A stretch of 47,651 nt of DNA from a virus. The stretch spans positions 1 through 47,651 of the IMG/VR virus record IMGVR_UViG_3300030688_001310, one strand, 5' to 3'. Position 1 is the stretch's first letter. Each line of letters opens with the position of its first letter. The notes under the pieces were generated by a model. That model saw only the letters and a program-made list of their open reading frames with translations. It was not told the DNA's origin and did not search any database. Position numbers and translations under genes: made by a program. Positions 1 through 6,880 of the stretch are shown one piece after another.

Positions 1-321
1 ATGAATCCTTATCGTTATTTCGCCATTACGTCCGGAACCGACGGCCCGTTCGCTTACTATTCGAAATGGGATATCATACGGGTGCAGACTCGTCGGGAAC
101 TCAAAGCCGCGCTAGAGACCGAAATCAACCGGGTATCATGCGTGGGGAGCTTTGGGTTTGCCAAGCGGATGATAGCAGAACGCGCGGCGGCCATCTGGGG
201 CGCCGCGCAAGGGCCAACGGCGGCTAAGGGGTTGACGCTATCAGTGTCGGGCCGCGATATCGCCGTTTTTGTGAAAGTGGTGACGCAAGCGCATTGGCTT
301 GAACAGGGGCTTGCCGCATGA
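1..321 (+). CDS. Hypothetical protein, 106 aa
   Basis: The ATG is the first base of the window, so a longer upstream start cannot be excluded. The product is a small soluble-looking protein without membrane segments or a motif I recognise. Its stop overlaps the ATG of the following ATPase gene (ATGA, 318-321), so the two are translationally coupled and probably act together. Because the window is cut here, I cannot say whether this pair belongs to the phage or to flanking DNA. Function unknown. Confidence 0.6.
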   Translation: MNPYRYFAITSGTDGPFAYYSKWDIIRVQTRRELKAALETEINRVSCVGSFGFAKRMIAERAAAIWGAAQGPTAAKGLTLSVSGRDIAVFVKVVTQAHWLEQGLAA

Positions 322-1544
322 ACGCCTACCCGATCGGCACGGACTCCAAGGGGCGCGCGGTAGCAATTGCCGCGCGCTTTGCCGCGCGTCATGGCGGGAT
401 TTTCGGGGCCACTGGCACAGGCAAGAGTTATTCAATCGCCCGCCTGTCCGAACAATTCGCGGTCGCCGGGGTGCCAGTTTGCCTTATCGACGTGAAGGGG
501 GACCTATCCGGGCTCGCCCGATCGATCCAATGCCGGTTTTACGCGCCCGACGGCGGCGCGGCTGGCGCGCGCTTTTCCATCCGTGCCGATGATATGGGCG
601 CGGATGCAATGGCCCGCGCTCTAGGGTTATCGGATGCCCAAAGCGGCGCCCTCGATATCCTCTATGCGTTCGCCCGCGATCACGCGCGCCCACTAGCCAC
701 GCTTGCCGATATGCAGGCGGCCCTGGGGGAGCTGGAAAGCCGCCGAAAGGCCCTGGCGCCGCGATATGGGCACATAACGCCCGCAAGCCTAGGCGTGATC
801 CGCCGGGCGCTGTTGCGGCTTGAAGAGGCCCCTTGCGAGTTGTTCGGGGGCCCGTCGTTTGGCCTGTCCGATATGCTGCAGCCCGGCGCGACGATTATCG
901 ACGCGCGCCGGCTTTACGAGTCCCCCGCGCTCTATGGGGCGGCCGTTTTGCATTTGCTCGAGTCAGCCTGGCGCGGCTTGCCTGAAATCGGCGATGCCGG
1001 CGCGCCGCGCTTGGCAATCGTGATCGATGAAGCGCACCTGGCGTTCGGGGAATTGCCCCCGGCGCTGCTAGGGCGCGTTGAACGTATCGTGCGCCTGATC
1101 AGGTCGCGCGGCGCGTCGCTATGGTTTGCCAGTCAGTCGCCGGCCGATATCCCGGCGCCAATCCTTGCGCAGCTAGGGCACAGGATCCAGCACGGACTCC
1201 GGGGCGCCACGGTGGCCGATATGCGGGCGATGCGCGCGGCGGCGGAAACCCTGCCGATAAATCCCGCGATCGATGCTGGCGCGATGATCGGCCGGCTAGG
1301 CGTGGGGCAAGCGTTGGTTTCGGTTATCGGCGCCGATGGCACGCCCTCGCCTGTGCAAGTGGTCAAGATTACCGCGCCCCGCGCCGCCCTGGCGCCGATT
1401 GACGGACCCGACCGGGCGCCGTTCATTCCACCGGGCGCGCCGCCGCAAGAGCGCAAGAGCGCGGGCAGTCCGTCCAATCTGGCCCCGCTATCGCTGATTG
1501 CGCTTATCGCCCTAGCCTGGATTCTGGCGCTGCACTTCGCCTAA
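318..1544 (+). CDS. DUF853/HerA-like ATPase with C-terminal membrane anchor
   Basis: 408-residue P-loop ATPase. Walker A is GATGTGKS at residues 30-37, followed at once by the DVKGDLSGLA stretch typical of DUF853 (YjgR-type, HerA/FtsK superfamily). Walker B is IVIDEAH, with D237 and E238. The C-terminal half carries the QSPADIPAPILAQLGHR-like motif of the same family. Unlike the usual soluble, roughly 500-residue DUF853 proteins, this one is short and ends in a hydrophobic segment (about residues 388-408) that could anchor it in the inner membrane with the ATPase in the cytoplasm. HerA/FtsK ATPases pump DNA or remodel complexes; the substrate here is unknown. It is coupled to the preceding gene by ATGA and followed by a terminator at 1568-1600. 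Confidence 0.8.
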   Translation: MNAYPIGTDSKGRAVAIAARFAARHGGIFGATGTGKSYSIARLSEQFAVAGVPVCLIDVKGDLSGLARSIQCRFYAPDGGAAGARFSIRADDMGADAMARALGLSDAQSGALDILYAFARDHARPLATLADMQAALGELESRRKALAPRYGHITPASLGVIRRALLRLEEAPCELFGGPSFGLSDMLQPGATIIDARRLYESPALYGAAVLHLLESAWRGLPEIGDAGAPRLAIVIDEAHLAFGELPPALLGRVERIVRLIRSRGASLWFASQSPADIPAPILAQLGHRIQHGLRGATVADMRAMRAAAETLPINPAIDAGAMIGRLGVGQALVSVIGADGTPSPVQVVKITAPRAALAPIDGPDRAPFIPPGAPPQERKSAGSPSNLAPLSLIALIALAWILALHFA

Positions 1545-1567
1545 CCCCCTCCCAATCTCATTCGCCT

Positions 1568-1600
1568 AAACGCCCGATGGCCCCCGCCGTCGGGCGTTTT
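1568..1600 (+). terminator. Rho-independent terminator after the DUF853 gene
   Basis: A 10-bp inverted repeat (aaacgcccga ... tcgggcgttt) with a 12-nt loop ends in a short T-run, 24 bases after the ATPase stop codon. It closes the two-gene operon at the left edge. Confidence 0.75.
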
Positions 1601-1673
1601 CGTATGCGCGGCCGCCGTCGGGCACCCATGCCACGGGACCGCTTGCGCCAATATCATTCGTATTCTAATCATA

Positions 1674-1687
1674 TTGATATAAATCAA
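1674..1687. promoter_or_regulatory. FNR/FixK-type box (TTGAT-N4-ATCAA)
   Basis: TTGATATAAATCAA is an exact match to the FNR/FixK consensus dyad and sits in an AT-rich patch of an otherwise GC-rich region. No start codon of a clear gene lies close by: the nearest plus-strand gene begins at 1915. Its target is uncertain and a chance match is possible. Confidence 0.45.
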
Positions 1688-1886
1688 TGCCCGTGACCGG
1701 CCGGCGGCAGGCTCGATAAGCTGGAATCTCTGCAGCCGATTTGGGGACAGTTCCAGGTCGGCTGGAAAATCCTCCGTCGCATAGAGACTCTCGTGTCCAA
1801 CCGGCGTCCGGGGTCCAAATGGGGGCCCACGAAAGTTCAAAAATGGAAAGGCCCCGGCGCGCTGTTTCCACAAGATCTGGTTGTTC

Positions 1887-1905
1887 AGTCACCTTTTTGT
1901 TGACT
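1887..1905. promoter_or_regulatory. 19-bp palindromic element, copy 1
   Basis: AGTCACCTTTTTGTTGACT. Outer arms AGTCA/TGACT pair perfectly around an A/T-rich centre. It lies 9 bases before the possible ATG at 1915. Confidence 0.75.
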
Positions 1906-1914
1906 CTCAGGTGA

Positions 1915-2403
1915 ATGGGTGCGAGTCGGTCGCATGATTGCACATCCTGCGTTCAGGGGATCAGCGCCTTGCCATTGCCAGCCATCCCGTTCGGCGACAC
2001 CTTCCTGGCGAACTGCACCTATCAGGATTCATCGGGCCAAGCGGTCAGTCTGACGGCCGCAGGTTTGACGGTCAGCGCGAAGATCGTGGCGCCGGATGGC
2101 ATCAACTCCTTCCCTGTGACGGTGGCCACCTCCGACCAGGATGCATCGCCCGGGCAGTTCACGATCACGAGTGAAACTTCCACTTGGGCAACCACGACAA
2201 ACCCGCCGCAGGATGGCCTGTCGCCCGATTGGATTCTGCTTGCGACTTACGGCATCCCTGCACCGATCGCCCCATTTCCGTTCGACAGCGATTGCCGCGG
2301 GAACTCCAACCCTCCGACGATAGGTGCCTGGCAACTGCGCATTTCCTACAAGGGCGCGCAGGGGACATTCAGCGCCGATCCGATCCTGTTCCGGTTGATC
2401 TGA
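1915..2403 (+). CDS. Putative small virion protein, Ig/BppU-like
   Basis: The product is beta-rich. It opens with a GDTF/ANCTYQDSSGQAVSL stretch, has a G-x-F-T-I strand pair, and ends in GAWQLRIS ... DPILFRLI. That layout resembles the immunoglobulin-like accessory domains seen in baseplate or tail proteins (BppU-N type), but the call is by general pattern only. ATG 1915 follows the 19-bp element. A TTG at 1969 in the same frame has a better ribosome-binding site (AGGGGA about 8 bases upstream) and gives a cleaner N-terminus (LPLPAIPFGDTF), so the true start may be 1969. The stop overlaps the next ATG (TGATG). Confidence 0.6.
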   Translation: MGASRSHDCTSCVQGISALPLPAIPFGDTFLANCTYQDSSGQAVSLTAAGLTVSAKIVAPDGINSFPVTVATSDQDASPGQFTITSETSTWATTTNPPQDGLSPDWILLATYGIPAPIAPFPFDSDCRGNSNPPTIGAWQLRISYKGAQGTFSADPILFRLI

Positions 2404-2564
2404 TGCCGTTCACCGTCGCCGTCACAACCGGCCGCTTCGTGACCCGGTCTATCCTGCAGCCCGTCAGCGCGATGGCCAACGTCAGCCTCAAAACGCCGAT
2501 CTCCATCACGCGGGTCGAATTGCCGACCGCTGTTGTCACCGTGGGTCAACCCCAGCCGCGATGA
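2403..2564 (+). CDS. Small hypothetical protein, 53 aa
   Basis: Begins by TGATG overlap with the preceding gene, so it is probably translationally coupled to it. The product is a short beta-rich peptide with many Val and Thr residues, including TRSILQPVSAMANVSL. No domain is recognisable. Its place behind a putative virion protein suggests a small structural or assembly role, which is inference only. Confidence 0.5.
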   Translation: MPFTVAVTTGRFVTRSILQPVSAMANVSLKTPISITRVELPTAVVTVGQPQPR

Positions 2565-2600
2565 TGCGCGGGGGTGGTCCATCAACCGAAAGGCCCACCA

Positions 2601-3647
2601 ATGCCCACGCCGCCGCTCACATTCGACGATTACCACGCCGCGATGGCGAAGCTCGCCGAATTTGACGGCAACCAAACCAGGGCGGCCGCAGCGCTGAACC
2701 TATCGCGCGCGGGTTTCCAGAACCGAATCAAACGCGGCGCGGCAATGTTTGACGGCCCGACGCCCGCAGTTGTGCCGGCCGAATTGCCGCAGCCCGATCT
2801 GCCGTTCGAGGAACGGCTCGAGATGAACATTCGCCGGAATGCTCAGCGGATCGCGCACGCTCAGGCGCAGTCCTGGCAGGAAGTCCGCATCCCGATCAGC
2901 GGGCCCTACGGGATCTGCTGGTTTGGCGATCCCCATATGGATGACCCGTTCTGCGATCTGGCGCTGCTGCGCGAGCACGGCGAGATCGTCGCCCGCACGC
3001 CGGGCCTTTACGGCGCCAATGGCGGCGACAGCATCAACAATTGGGTCGGCCGGCTCGAGAAGCTCCATGCTTTCCAGAACGTCACGCAGCCCGAGGCGTG
3101 GGAGCATGTCGACTGGCTGATGAACAAGCTGGGCATCCGCTGGCTGCTGTGGTTGCTCGGCAATCACGACGTCTGGAATTACGGCTATGACATTTTCACG
3201 CGCGCCAACCCGCAGAAGGTCCTGATGCGCGACTGGGATGCCAAGCTGCAACTGCGATCCCCATGTGGTGGAGTCTGCCGGGTTTGGGCCCGGCACGATT
3301 TCAAGGGCACCTCGATCTACAACGAACTCCACGGGCTCAAGCGGGCGGCCATGATGGACGAGCAATCAGATATCTACCTCGGATTCCATCAGCACACCTG
3401 GGCGACGGGGCAGGGGGAGTTGGCCGCCGGCCACGAATATACGCTGGTCCGCGCGCGGGGCTACAAGATGGTCGACGATTACGCGCTCAAGAAGCAGTTC
3501 GTGCAGCAGAAGCGCGGCCAGTCGATCGTCACGGTGATCGAGCCGCGCACAGATGGGGCGCCCGAAATCCACCTTTTCAAGAACGTGCAGCGTGGCGCGG
3601 ATTTCCTGACCCATCTGCGTCACCAAATTGGCAATCAGAGTCACTAA
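2601..3647 (+). CDS. HTH domain fused to a calcineurin-like metallophosphoesterase
   Basis: 348 residues from ATG 2601, chosen over an in-frame start at 2574 because AAAGG lies 8 bases upstream. Residues about 5-45 form a Fis/NtrC-type helix-turn-helix (NQTRAAAALNLSRAGFQNRI). The rest is a metallophosphoesterase with all main metal-binding motifs: D110-P-H112, GGD with D143, GNHD with N188 and H189, and H263-Q-H265. Such enzymes hydrolyse phosphodiesters on nucleic acids or nucleotides using two metal ions; the HTH suggests recruitment to DNA. The stop codon lies inside palindrome copy 2. The precise substrate cannot be read from the sequence. Confidence 0.8.
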   Translation: MPTPPLTFDDYHAAMAKLAEFDGNQTRAAAALNLSRAGFQNRIKRGAAMFDGPTPAVVPAELPQPDLPFEERLEMNIRRNAQRIAHAQAQSWQEVRIPISGPYGICWFGDPHMDDPFCDLALLREHGEIVARTPGLYGANGGDSINNWVGRLEKLHAFQNVTQPEAWEHVDWLMNKLGIRWLLWLLGNHDVWNYGYDIFTRANPQKVLMRDWDAKLQLRSPCGGVCRVWARHDFKGTSIYNELHGLKRAAMMDEQSDIYLGFHQHTWATGQGELAAGHEYTLVRARGYKMVDDYALKKQFVQQKRGQSIVTVIEPRTDGAPEIHLFKNVQRGADFLTHLRHQIGNQSH

Positions 3648-3657
3648 AAAGTTGACT
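3639..3657. promoter_or_regulatory. 19-bp palindromic element, copy 2
   Basis: AGTCACTAAAAAGTTGACT. It contains the stop codon of the phosphoesterase gene and precedes the gene at 3710, which has its own AAGGAG site. Confidence 0.8.
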
Positions 3658-3709
3658 GCAAACGACTCCCGAGACATACCGATCGCAGGTTGATTCGAAG
3701 GAGATCCGG

Positions 3710-3880
3710 ATGAAAAGTCGGATTTGGGTTGGGCCGCTGGGGCTGCTGCTGACAAGTTCGCCGGCGCTTGGTGTGTCCCGGGTGGTCGAACCCGTCGAGG
3801 TGCATGCCGAGATCTCGCCGGCCGAAGAGGGCCAGCCGCCGGTTATCCTCTCCCTGAGCCTGCTGGGCCGCTCCAAATGA
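3710..3880 (+). CDS. Small exported or membrane peptide, 56 aa
   Basis: A perfect ribosome-binding site (AAGGAG, 3698-3703) precedes the ATG. The first about 21 residues look like a signal peptide: MKSR, then a hydrophobic WVGPLGLLLTSSPALG stretch. A short acidic segment follows and the end is LSLSLLGRSK. No family is recognised. It starts a four-gene run whose first three genes overlap by ATGA. Possibly a periplasmic peptide made by the lysogen or during infection. Confidence 0.6.
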   Translation: MKSRIWVGPLGLLLTSSPALGVSRVVEPVEVHAEISPAEEGQPPVILSLSLLGRSK

Positions 3881-4188
3881 GGTGGATCGAACACACGCCC
3901 GGTCCGTGTCCTGTGCTACCTGATGAGTTGGTCGATTTAGAACTCATCGGCGGTGAGATCATTCTCGCCAGCGCATGTTCGTTTATCTCCGCCCAGTCAT
4001 GGTTTTGGGGGGACGCAGGGAATCTCACGATCCGCCGCTATCGCGTGCGCCGCGAACCCGATGCCTGGAAGAATGTCTATCCGGATATCATAGGGTATCC
4101 CTTTCGTACGCGAGCAATTGCCGAAGGGATGGCGCTTCCCCACCGCATCGGGGTGCTGCGCATCTACCTGAAGGACCCGCTCGCATGA
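3877..4188 (+). CDS. Hypothetical protein, 103 aa
   Basis: Coupled by ATGA overlap to the small exported peptide upstream and to the DUF4406/DUF7768-like gene downstream. The product is a compact alpha/beta protein with an aromatic stretch (SAQSWFWGD) and a basic segment (RRYRVRREP). No catalytic motif is evident. The longer open frame beginning at 3724 is not used because the ATG at 3877 is supported by the stop-start overlap. Confidence 0.6.
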   Translation: MRWIEHTPGPCPVLPDELVDLELIGGEIILASACSFISAQSWFWGDAGNLTIRRYRVRREPDAWKNVYPDIIGYPFRTRAIAEGMALPHRIGVLRIYLKDPLA

Positions 4189-4577
4189 GCCTCGTCATCA
4201 TCGAAAGCCCCTATGCTGGCGATATCAAGGCCAACATTGCCTATGCGCGCCGCGCGGTGCGGGACAGCCTCGAACGCGGGGAATTTCCGATCGCCTCGCA
4301 TCTGCTCTACACGCAGCCGGGCATCCTGAACGACGACATCCCATCCGAACGCGAGTGGGGAATCCGGGCCGGCCTCGCCTGGCGCCGTGTTGCCGACCGG
4401 GCGGTGTTCTATCTCGATCGCGGTTGGTCCAACGGGATGCGGGCGGCGCGGGACGTCTATTTGGCCGAGCAGCGCCCGGTCGAGATGCGCTACCTTGGGG
4501 CTGCTGACCCGTGCGACCGGTTCGCCGCAGATATCGGTTTCACCCACGACCAGATCGCACGACTGCTCGGCGAATAG
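4185..4577 (+). CDS. DUF4406/DUF7768-like nucleoside deoxyribosyltransferase-fold protein
   Basis: 130 residues from ATG 4185, an ATGA overlap. The opening strand [19 protein letters not shown], the following IASHLLYTQ, and the late [11 protein letters not shown] are typical of phage proteins with the Rossmann-like fold of nucleoside 2-deoxyribosyltransferases (DUF4406/DUF7768). Relatives are thought to act in nucleotide metabolism, but catalysis is not established for most. It is the third gene of a translationally coupled run beginning at 3710. Confidence 0.7.
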   Translation: MSLVIIESPYAGDIKANIAYARRAVRDSLERGEFPIASHLLYTQPGILNDDIPSEREWGIRAGLAWRRVADRAVFYLDRGWSNGMRAARDVYLAEQRPVEMRYLGAADPCDRFAADIGFTHDQIARLLGE

Positions 4578-4588
4578 TTGGGCGGTCT

Positions 4589-4607
4589 AGTCACTCTTTT
4601 GTTGGAA
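4589..4607. promoter_or_regulatory. 19-bp palindromic element, copy 3
   Basis: AGTCACTCTTTTGTTGGAA. The right arm is degenerate and merges with the ribosome-binding site GGAAGGA of the BRCT gene starting at 4619. Confidence 0.65.
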
Positions 4608-4618
4608 GGAATCTAATT

Positions 4619-5320
4619 ATGAGCAGTTTCACGCGCACGATCGCCCGCACCGTTCGGATGGTCTTCGATGAGGACACCCGCGTCGACGTTCCGCGCAGCG
4701 CCCGAAAGCACCGTGACGGATCGTCAGTCCATTTCGGCGGTCGCGGTTCGACGCTGGGCATCACCAATCTCAAGGACGCATGCGTCCACCCGAAGTTCAA
4801 AAAGCAACCCAAGCCCTGGCGCGCAGCGTCCAAGGTCGAGGCGAAGCCCACCGCGCGGCCGAACGTCACCCAAGCGCTGGCCGCACCGGTCAACAAGACG
4901 TTGCATGGCCGCAAGATGACGGCGAAGCAGTGGATGCGCGATCGGACCTATGCCGCCCTGAACCATGCCGATCGGATGCTCGGCGTCCCGGCGTCCATCA
5001 ACCGCCGTACCCGCCGGCTGCATGAGCACCTGGCCGAGCGCGGGCGTCGCCATTGGACTCCCCCGGCTACCAAACCATCCAAGCCTCTCGAGGGCAAGAC
5101 GGTCGTGTTCTCGGGCAAGCTGGAAACGCTGAGCCGTGACGAAGCCAAGGCGCAGGCGGAAGCCCTGGGCGCGCGGGTGACCGGCTCGGTCAGCAAGGTG
5201 ACGGATCTGCTCGTTGTCGGACCTGGGGCGGGTTCCAAAACGAATCTGGCCGTCGAACTTGGTATCAAGGCGATCGACGAAGCCGCATGGACGACACTCG
5301 TTGGGCATCACAGGTCCTGA
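4619..5320 (+). CDS. BRCT-domain protein
   Basis: 233 residues. The N-terminal about 150 residues are basic, rich in Lys and Arg, and probably partly disordered, with no clear domain. Residues about 155-230 form a BRCT domain like the C-terminus of NAD-dependent DNA ligase: [10 protein letters not shown], then [20 protein letters not shown], then [12 protein letters not shown] and a conserved late Trp. BRCT domains bind phosphopeptides or DNA ends, but no ligase or polymerase domain is attached here. The gene follows palindrome copy 3, which overlaps its ribosome-binding site. A role in DNA repair, or in interfering with host repair, is inference. Confidence 0.8.
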   Translation: MSSFTRTIARTVRMVFDEDTRVDVPRSARKHRDGSSVHFGGRGSTLGITNLKDACVHPKFKKQPKPWRAASKVEAKPTARPNVTQALAAPVNKTLHGRKMTAKQWMRDRTYAALNHADRMLGVPASINRRTRRLHEHLAERGRRHWTPPATKPSKPLEGKTVVFSGKLETLSRDEAKAQAEALGARVTGSVSKVTDLLVVGPGAGSKTNLAVELGIKAIDEAAWTTLVGHHRS

Positions 5321-5323
5321 CCG

Positions 5324-5485
5324 ATGGAGCCGTCGCCCATGCGCCGGGTAATCCGCAGGGGTGAGCACATCATTGGACCGGATCACCAGTGCGTGAAGTG
5401 CCGGGCGACCGAGTTGGTGATCGAATTCCGGATGGGCGCGCGCTGCCCGAACGCGACGGTCAACCACTTGCGTATCGTAAAGTGA
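5324..5485 (+). CDS. Small Cys protein, 53 aa
   Basis: Read from ATG 5324; ATG 5339 is an alternative. The product has a CVKC pair and a third Cys (GARC), giving a possible half zinc ribbon. It lies immediately after the BRCT gene with only three bases between them. Small Cys proteins of this type are common in phage accessory regions. Function unknown. Confidence 0.5.
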   Translation: MEPSPMRRVIRRGEHIIGPDHQCVKCRATELVIEFRMGARCPNATVNHLRIVK

Positions 5486-5488
5486 CGT

Positions 5489-5520
5489 ATTTTAGCAATT
5501 ATATTACGTATTGCTGAAAT
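5489..5520. promoter_or_regulatory. AT-rich hairpin between accessory genes
   Basis: An 11-bp stem (ATTTTAGCAAT / ATTGCTGAAAT, one T-G pair) with a 10-nt loop, just upstream of palindrome copy 4. It may be a weak terminator or a protein site; there is no T-run. Confidence 0.4.
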
Positions 5521-5524
5521 TTCC

Positions 5525-5543
5525 AATCACTCTTTTCGTGAGT
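5525..5543. promoter_or_regulatory. 19-bp palindromic element, copy 4
   Basis: AATCACTCTTTTCGTGAGT, eight bases before the ATG at 5552. No strong separate ribosome-binding site is visible, so the element covers the initiation region. Confidence 0.8.
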
Positions 5544-5551
5544 TTGAACCA

Positions 5552-5794
5552 ATGGCAACGAACTATGCGACGCCAAGCCCGGTCACTCGGATTCAGTATT
5601 TCGGTGATTTTGAGGTTGTCTATCATCAGGACGGCTCGATCACGCTGCATCGGGTTAGCCTGAAGAAGGCGCTTCACTTCGCCCACGGGGCCGATTCCGC
5701 CAGGTTCCTCGACAACTGGGATGCGCTCGCCGACGCGGCGCCAGGGCGGCCGGTGCAGCAGATCATGGCAGCGATCTGGGAGGATGAAGCGTGA
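5552..5794 (+). CDS. Hypothetical protein, 80 aa
   Basis: Follows palindrome copy 4 and overlaps the next gene's GTG (GTGA, 5791-5794). The product contains strands like YFGDFEVVYHQDGSITLHRV and then a helical, acidic C-terminus. No family recognised. It heads a run of seven overlapping genes to 8684, so the palindrome probably controls the whole run. Confidence 0.6.
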   Translation: MATNYATPSPVTRIQYFGDFEVVYHQDGSITLHRVSLKKALHFAHGADSARFLDNWDALADAAPGRPVQQIMAAIWEDEA

Positions 5795-6396
5795 CGGCGT
5801 CTATCGAAGCCCCGACCGACGAACATATCAATCAGGCTATCTACGCTGCGGGTGTGCAGTGGTCTGCAGCGCCCGTCCGCGAGGTGATAGCGCATGGCGG
5901 GGCATCTGACACCGACGCGCTGCGGAAGGCACTGGTTACGGGGACACCGCTGCCTTGGTTCGCGCTGGATTTTGAGCCTGAATATCCCCTCGACCGAGTT
6001 TGCATCATCGGCTTGCGACTTGATGCTGACGGGTCGCCCATGCACACGCCCACTAACGGTCTGGTGGCGTGCGCTACCCTATTGCCAACGGAAGTTGACG
6101 CGCTTGACGCGGAACGCGCCGAAGCCAATGCCGCACTGATCGTCGCCGCTGTCAACGCCGCCCCCACCCTTCTGGACGAGGTGGACAGGCTGCGGGCCAA
6201 CCTTGCCGAGCGGGATACGGAGATCACCACCCTCCGCGCTAAGGCCGATGCGCTGGCGGGGGCTTTGGAGAGGCTGCATCGAAACTTCTACCTGCTGCTA
6301 CAGGGTCATCCTGTCCGCGATGTCGCCGAAACAGACGCGGAAGTCACGTCCGCCCTCACCGCCCACCGCGAGACGGGGGAGGCGGGCCGTGGGTGA
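5791..6396 (+). CDS. Ead/Ea22-like phage protein
   Basis: 201 residues from GTG 5791, set by the GTGA overlap. The segment ANAALIVAAVNAAPTLLDEV is the hallmark of Ead/Ea22-like phage accessory proteins, and is followed by a coiled coil (EITTLRAKADALAGALERLH). The C-terminus TAHRETGEAGRG is repeated exactly in the next gene. The DNA of that tail carries GGGGGAGG, the ribosome-binding site for the following GTG, which explains why the tail is conserved. Ea22-like proteins have no firmly established biochemical role. Confidence 0.65.
   Translation: MTASIEAPTDEHINQAIYAAGVQWSAAPVREVIAHGGASDTDALRKALVTGTPLPWFALDFEPEYPLDRVCIIGLRLDADGSPMHTPTNGLVACATLLPTEVDALDAERAEANAALIVAAVNAAPTLLDEVDRLRANLAERDTEITTLRAKADALAGALERLHRNFYLLLQGHPVRDVAETDAEVTSALTAHRETGEAGRG
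6218..6268 (+). repeat. 51-bp direct repeat A, first copy
   Basis: Matches 6693-6743 with two differences. It encodes the EITTLRAKADALAG coiled coil in two neighbouring genes. Confidence 0.9.
6351..6396 (+). repeat. 46-bp direct repeat B, first copy
   Basis: Identical to 6835-6880. It encodes the shared C-terminus TAHRETGEAGRG, the stop, and the ribosome-binding site plus GTG start of the next gene. Confidence 0.95.
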
Positions 6397-6880
6397 GGTG
6401 ATCGACTGGCGCTGCTTCCATTGCGGTGAACTTTTCACGGATCGGCAAGAGGCTGGTCTGCATTTCGGCATTGACGAAGGCAAGACGCCAGCATGCCTGA
6501 TCAAAGGCGCAGAAGGTGGTTTGATCAAGGCGTTGCGCGATGCCGAGCGGCAGGCAGACGATGCGATGTGGTCAGTTCATCAGGAGTCCACTGATGCAGC
6601 GAAGGCATTTCATCAACAGCGCTGCCGGCATGACCAAGCACTGATTGCTGCCGAGCAGGTTGGGTATGATCGCGGTTTGGCTGATGGTCGCGCGGAGATC
6701 ACCACCCTCCGCGCCAAGGCCGATGCGCTGGCGGGGGTTTTGGCAAAAATCGAGCGGCTAGCGACACCAGAACCATTTGATGAATCTGGTGATTGGTGGC
6801 GTAACTTACACCACATTAGCAGCACTGCCAGCGCCGCCCTCACCGCCCACCGCGAGACGGGGGAGGCGGGCCGTGGGTGA
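6389..6880 (+). CDS. Zinc-finger/coiled-coil accessory protein
   Basis: 163 residues from GTG 6389. This start is preferred to the open frame at 6203 because GGGGGAGG lies 6 bases upstream, and because the protein then opens with VGEVIDWRCFHCGEL. The N-terminus has a Cys-x2-Cys pair followed by His and another Cys (FHCGELFTDRQEAGLHF ... ACL), like a small zinc finger. A helical region follows, then the EITTLRAKADALAG coiled coil and the TAHRETGEAGRG tail shared with the preceding gene. The duplicated ends suggest the gene arose by cassette exchange between repeats. Confidence 0.6.
   Translation: MGEVIDWRCFHCGELFTDRQEAGLHFGIDEGKTPACLIKGAEGGLIKALRDAERQADDAMWSVHQESTDAAKAFHQQRCRHDQALIAAEQVGYDRGLADGRAEITTLRAKADALAGVLAKIERLATPEPFDESGDWWRNLHHISSTASAALTAHRETGEAGRG
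6693..6743 (+). repeat. 51-bp direct repeat A, second copy
   Basis: Second copy of the 6218-6268 sequence. Confidence 0.9.
6835..6880 (+). repeat. 46-bp direct repeat B, second copy
   Basis: Identical to 6351-6396, again placing GGGGGAGG before a GTG start (6873). Confidence 0.95.

Larger units (their letters stand above)
1545..1914. other. Intergenic region without a convincing gene
   Basis: About 370 bases between the DUF853 operon and the first accessory phage gene. It holds the terminator at 1568-1600, an AT-rich patch at 1650-1688 with a perfect FNR/FixK-type dyad, and a 19-bp phage operator-like palindrome at 1887-1905. Reverse-strand open frames here (1541-1873 and 1665-1943) show no recognisable domain and cross the regulatory elements, so I do not call them. 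A phage/host boundary could fall here, but I found no attachment-site repeat. Confidence 0.5.

Noticed and set aside
1541-1873. 110-codon minus-strand frame after the DUF853 gene
   Set aside because: Runs through a terminator and an FNR-type box and has no family features.
3652-3680. TTGACT of palindrome copy 2 as -35 of a normal promoter
   Set aside because: The -10 at the right spacing (CATACC) is poor, and most other copies have no matching -10 or are too close to ATG.
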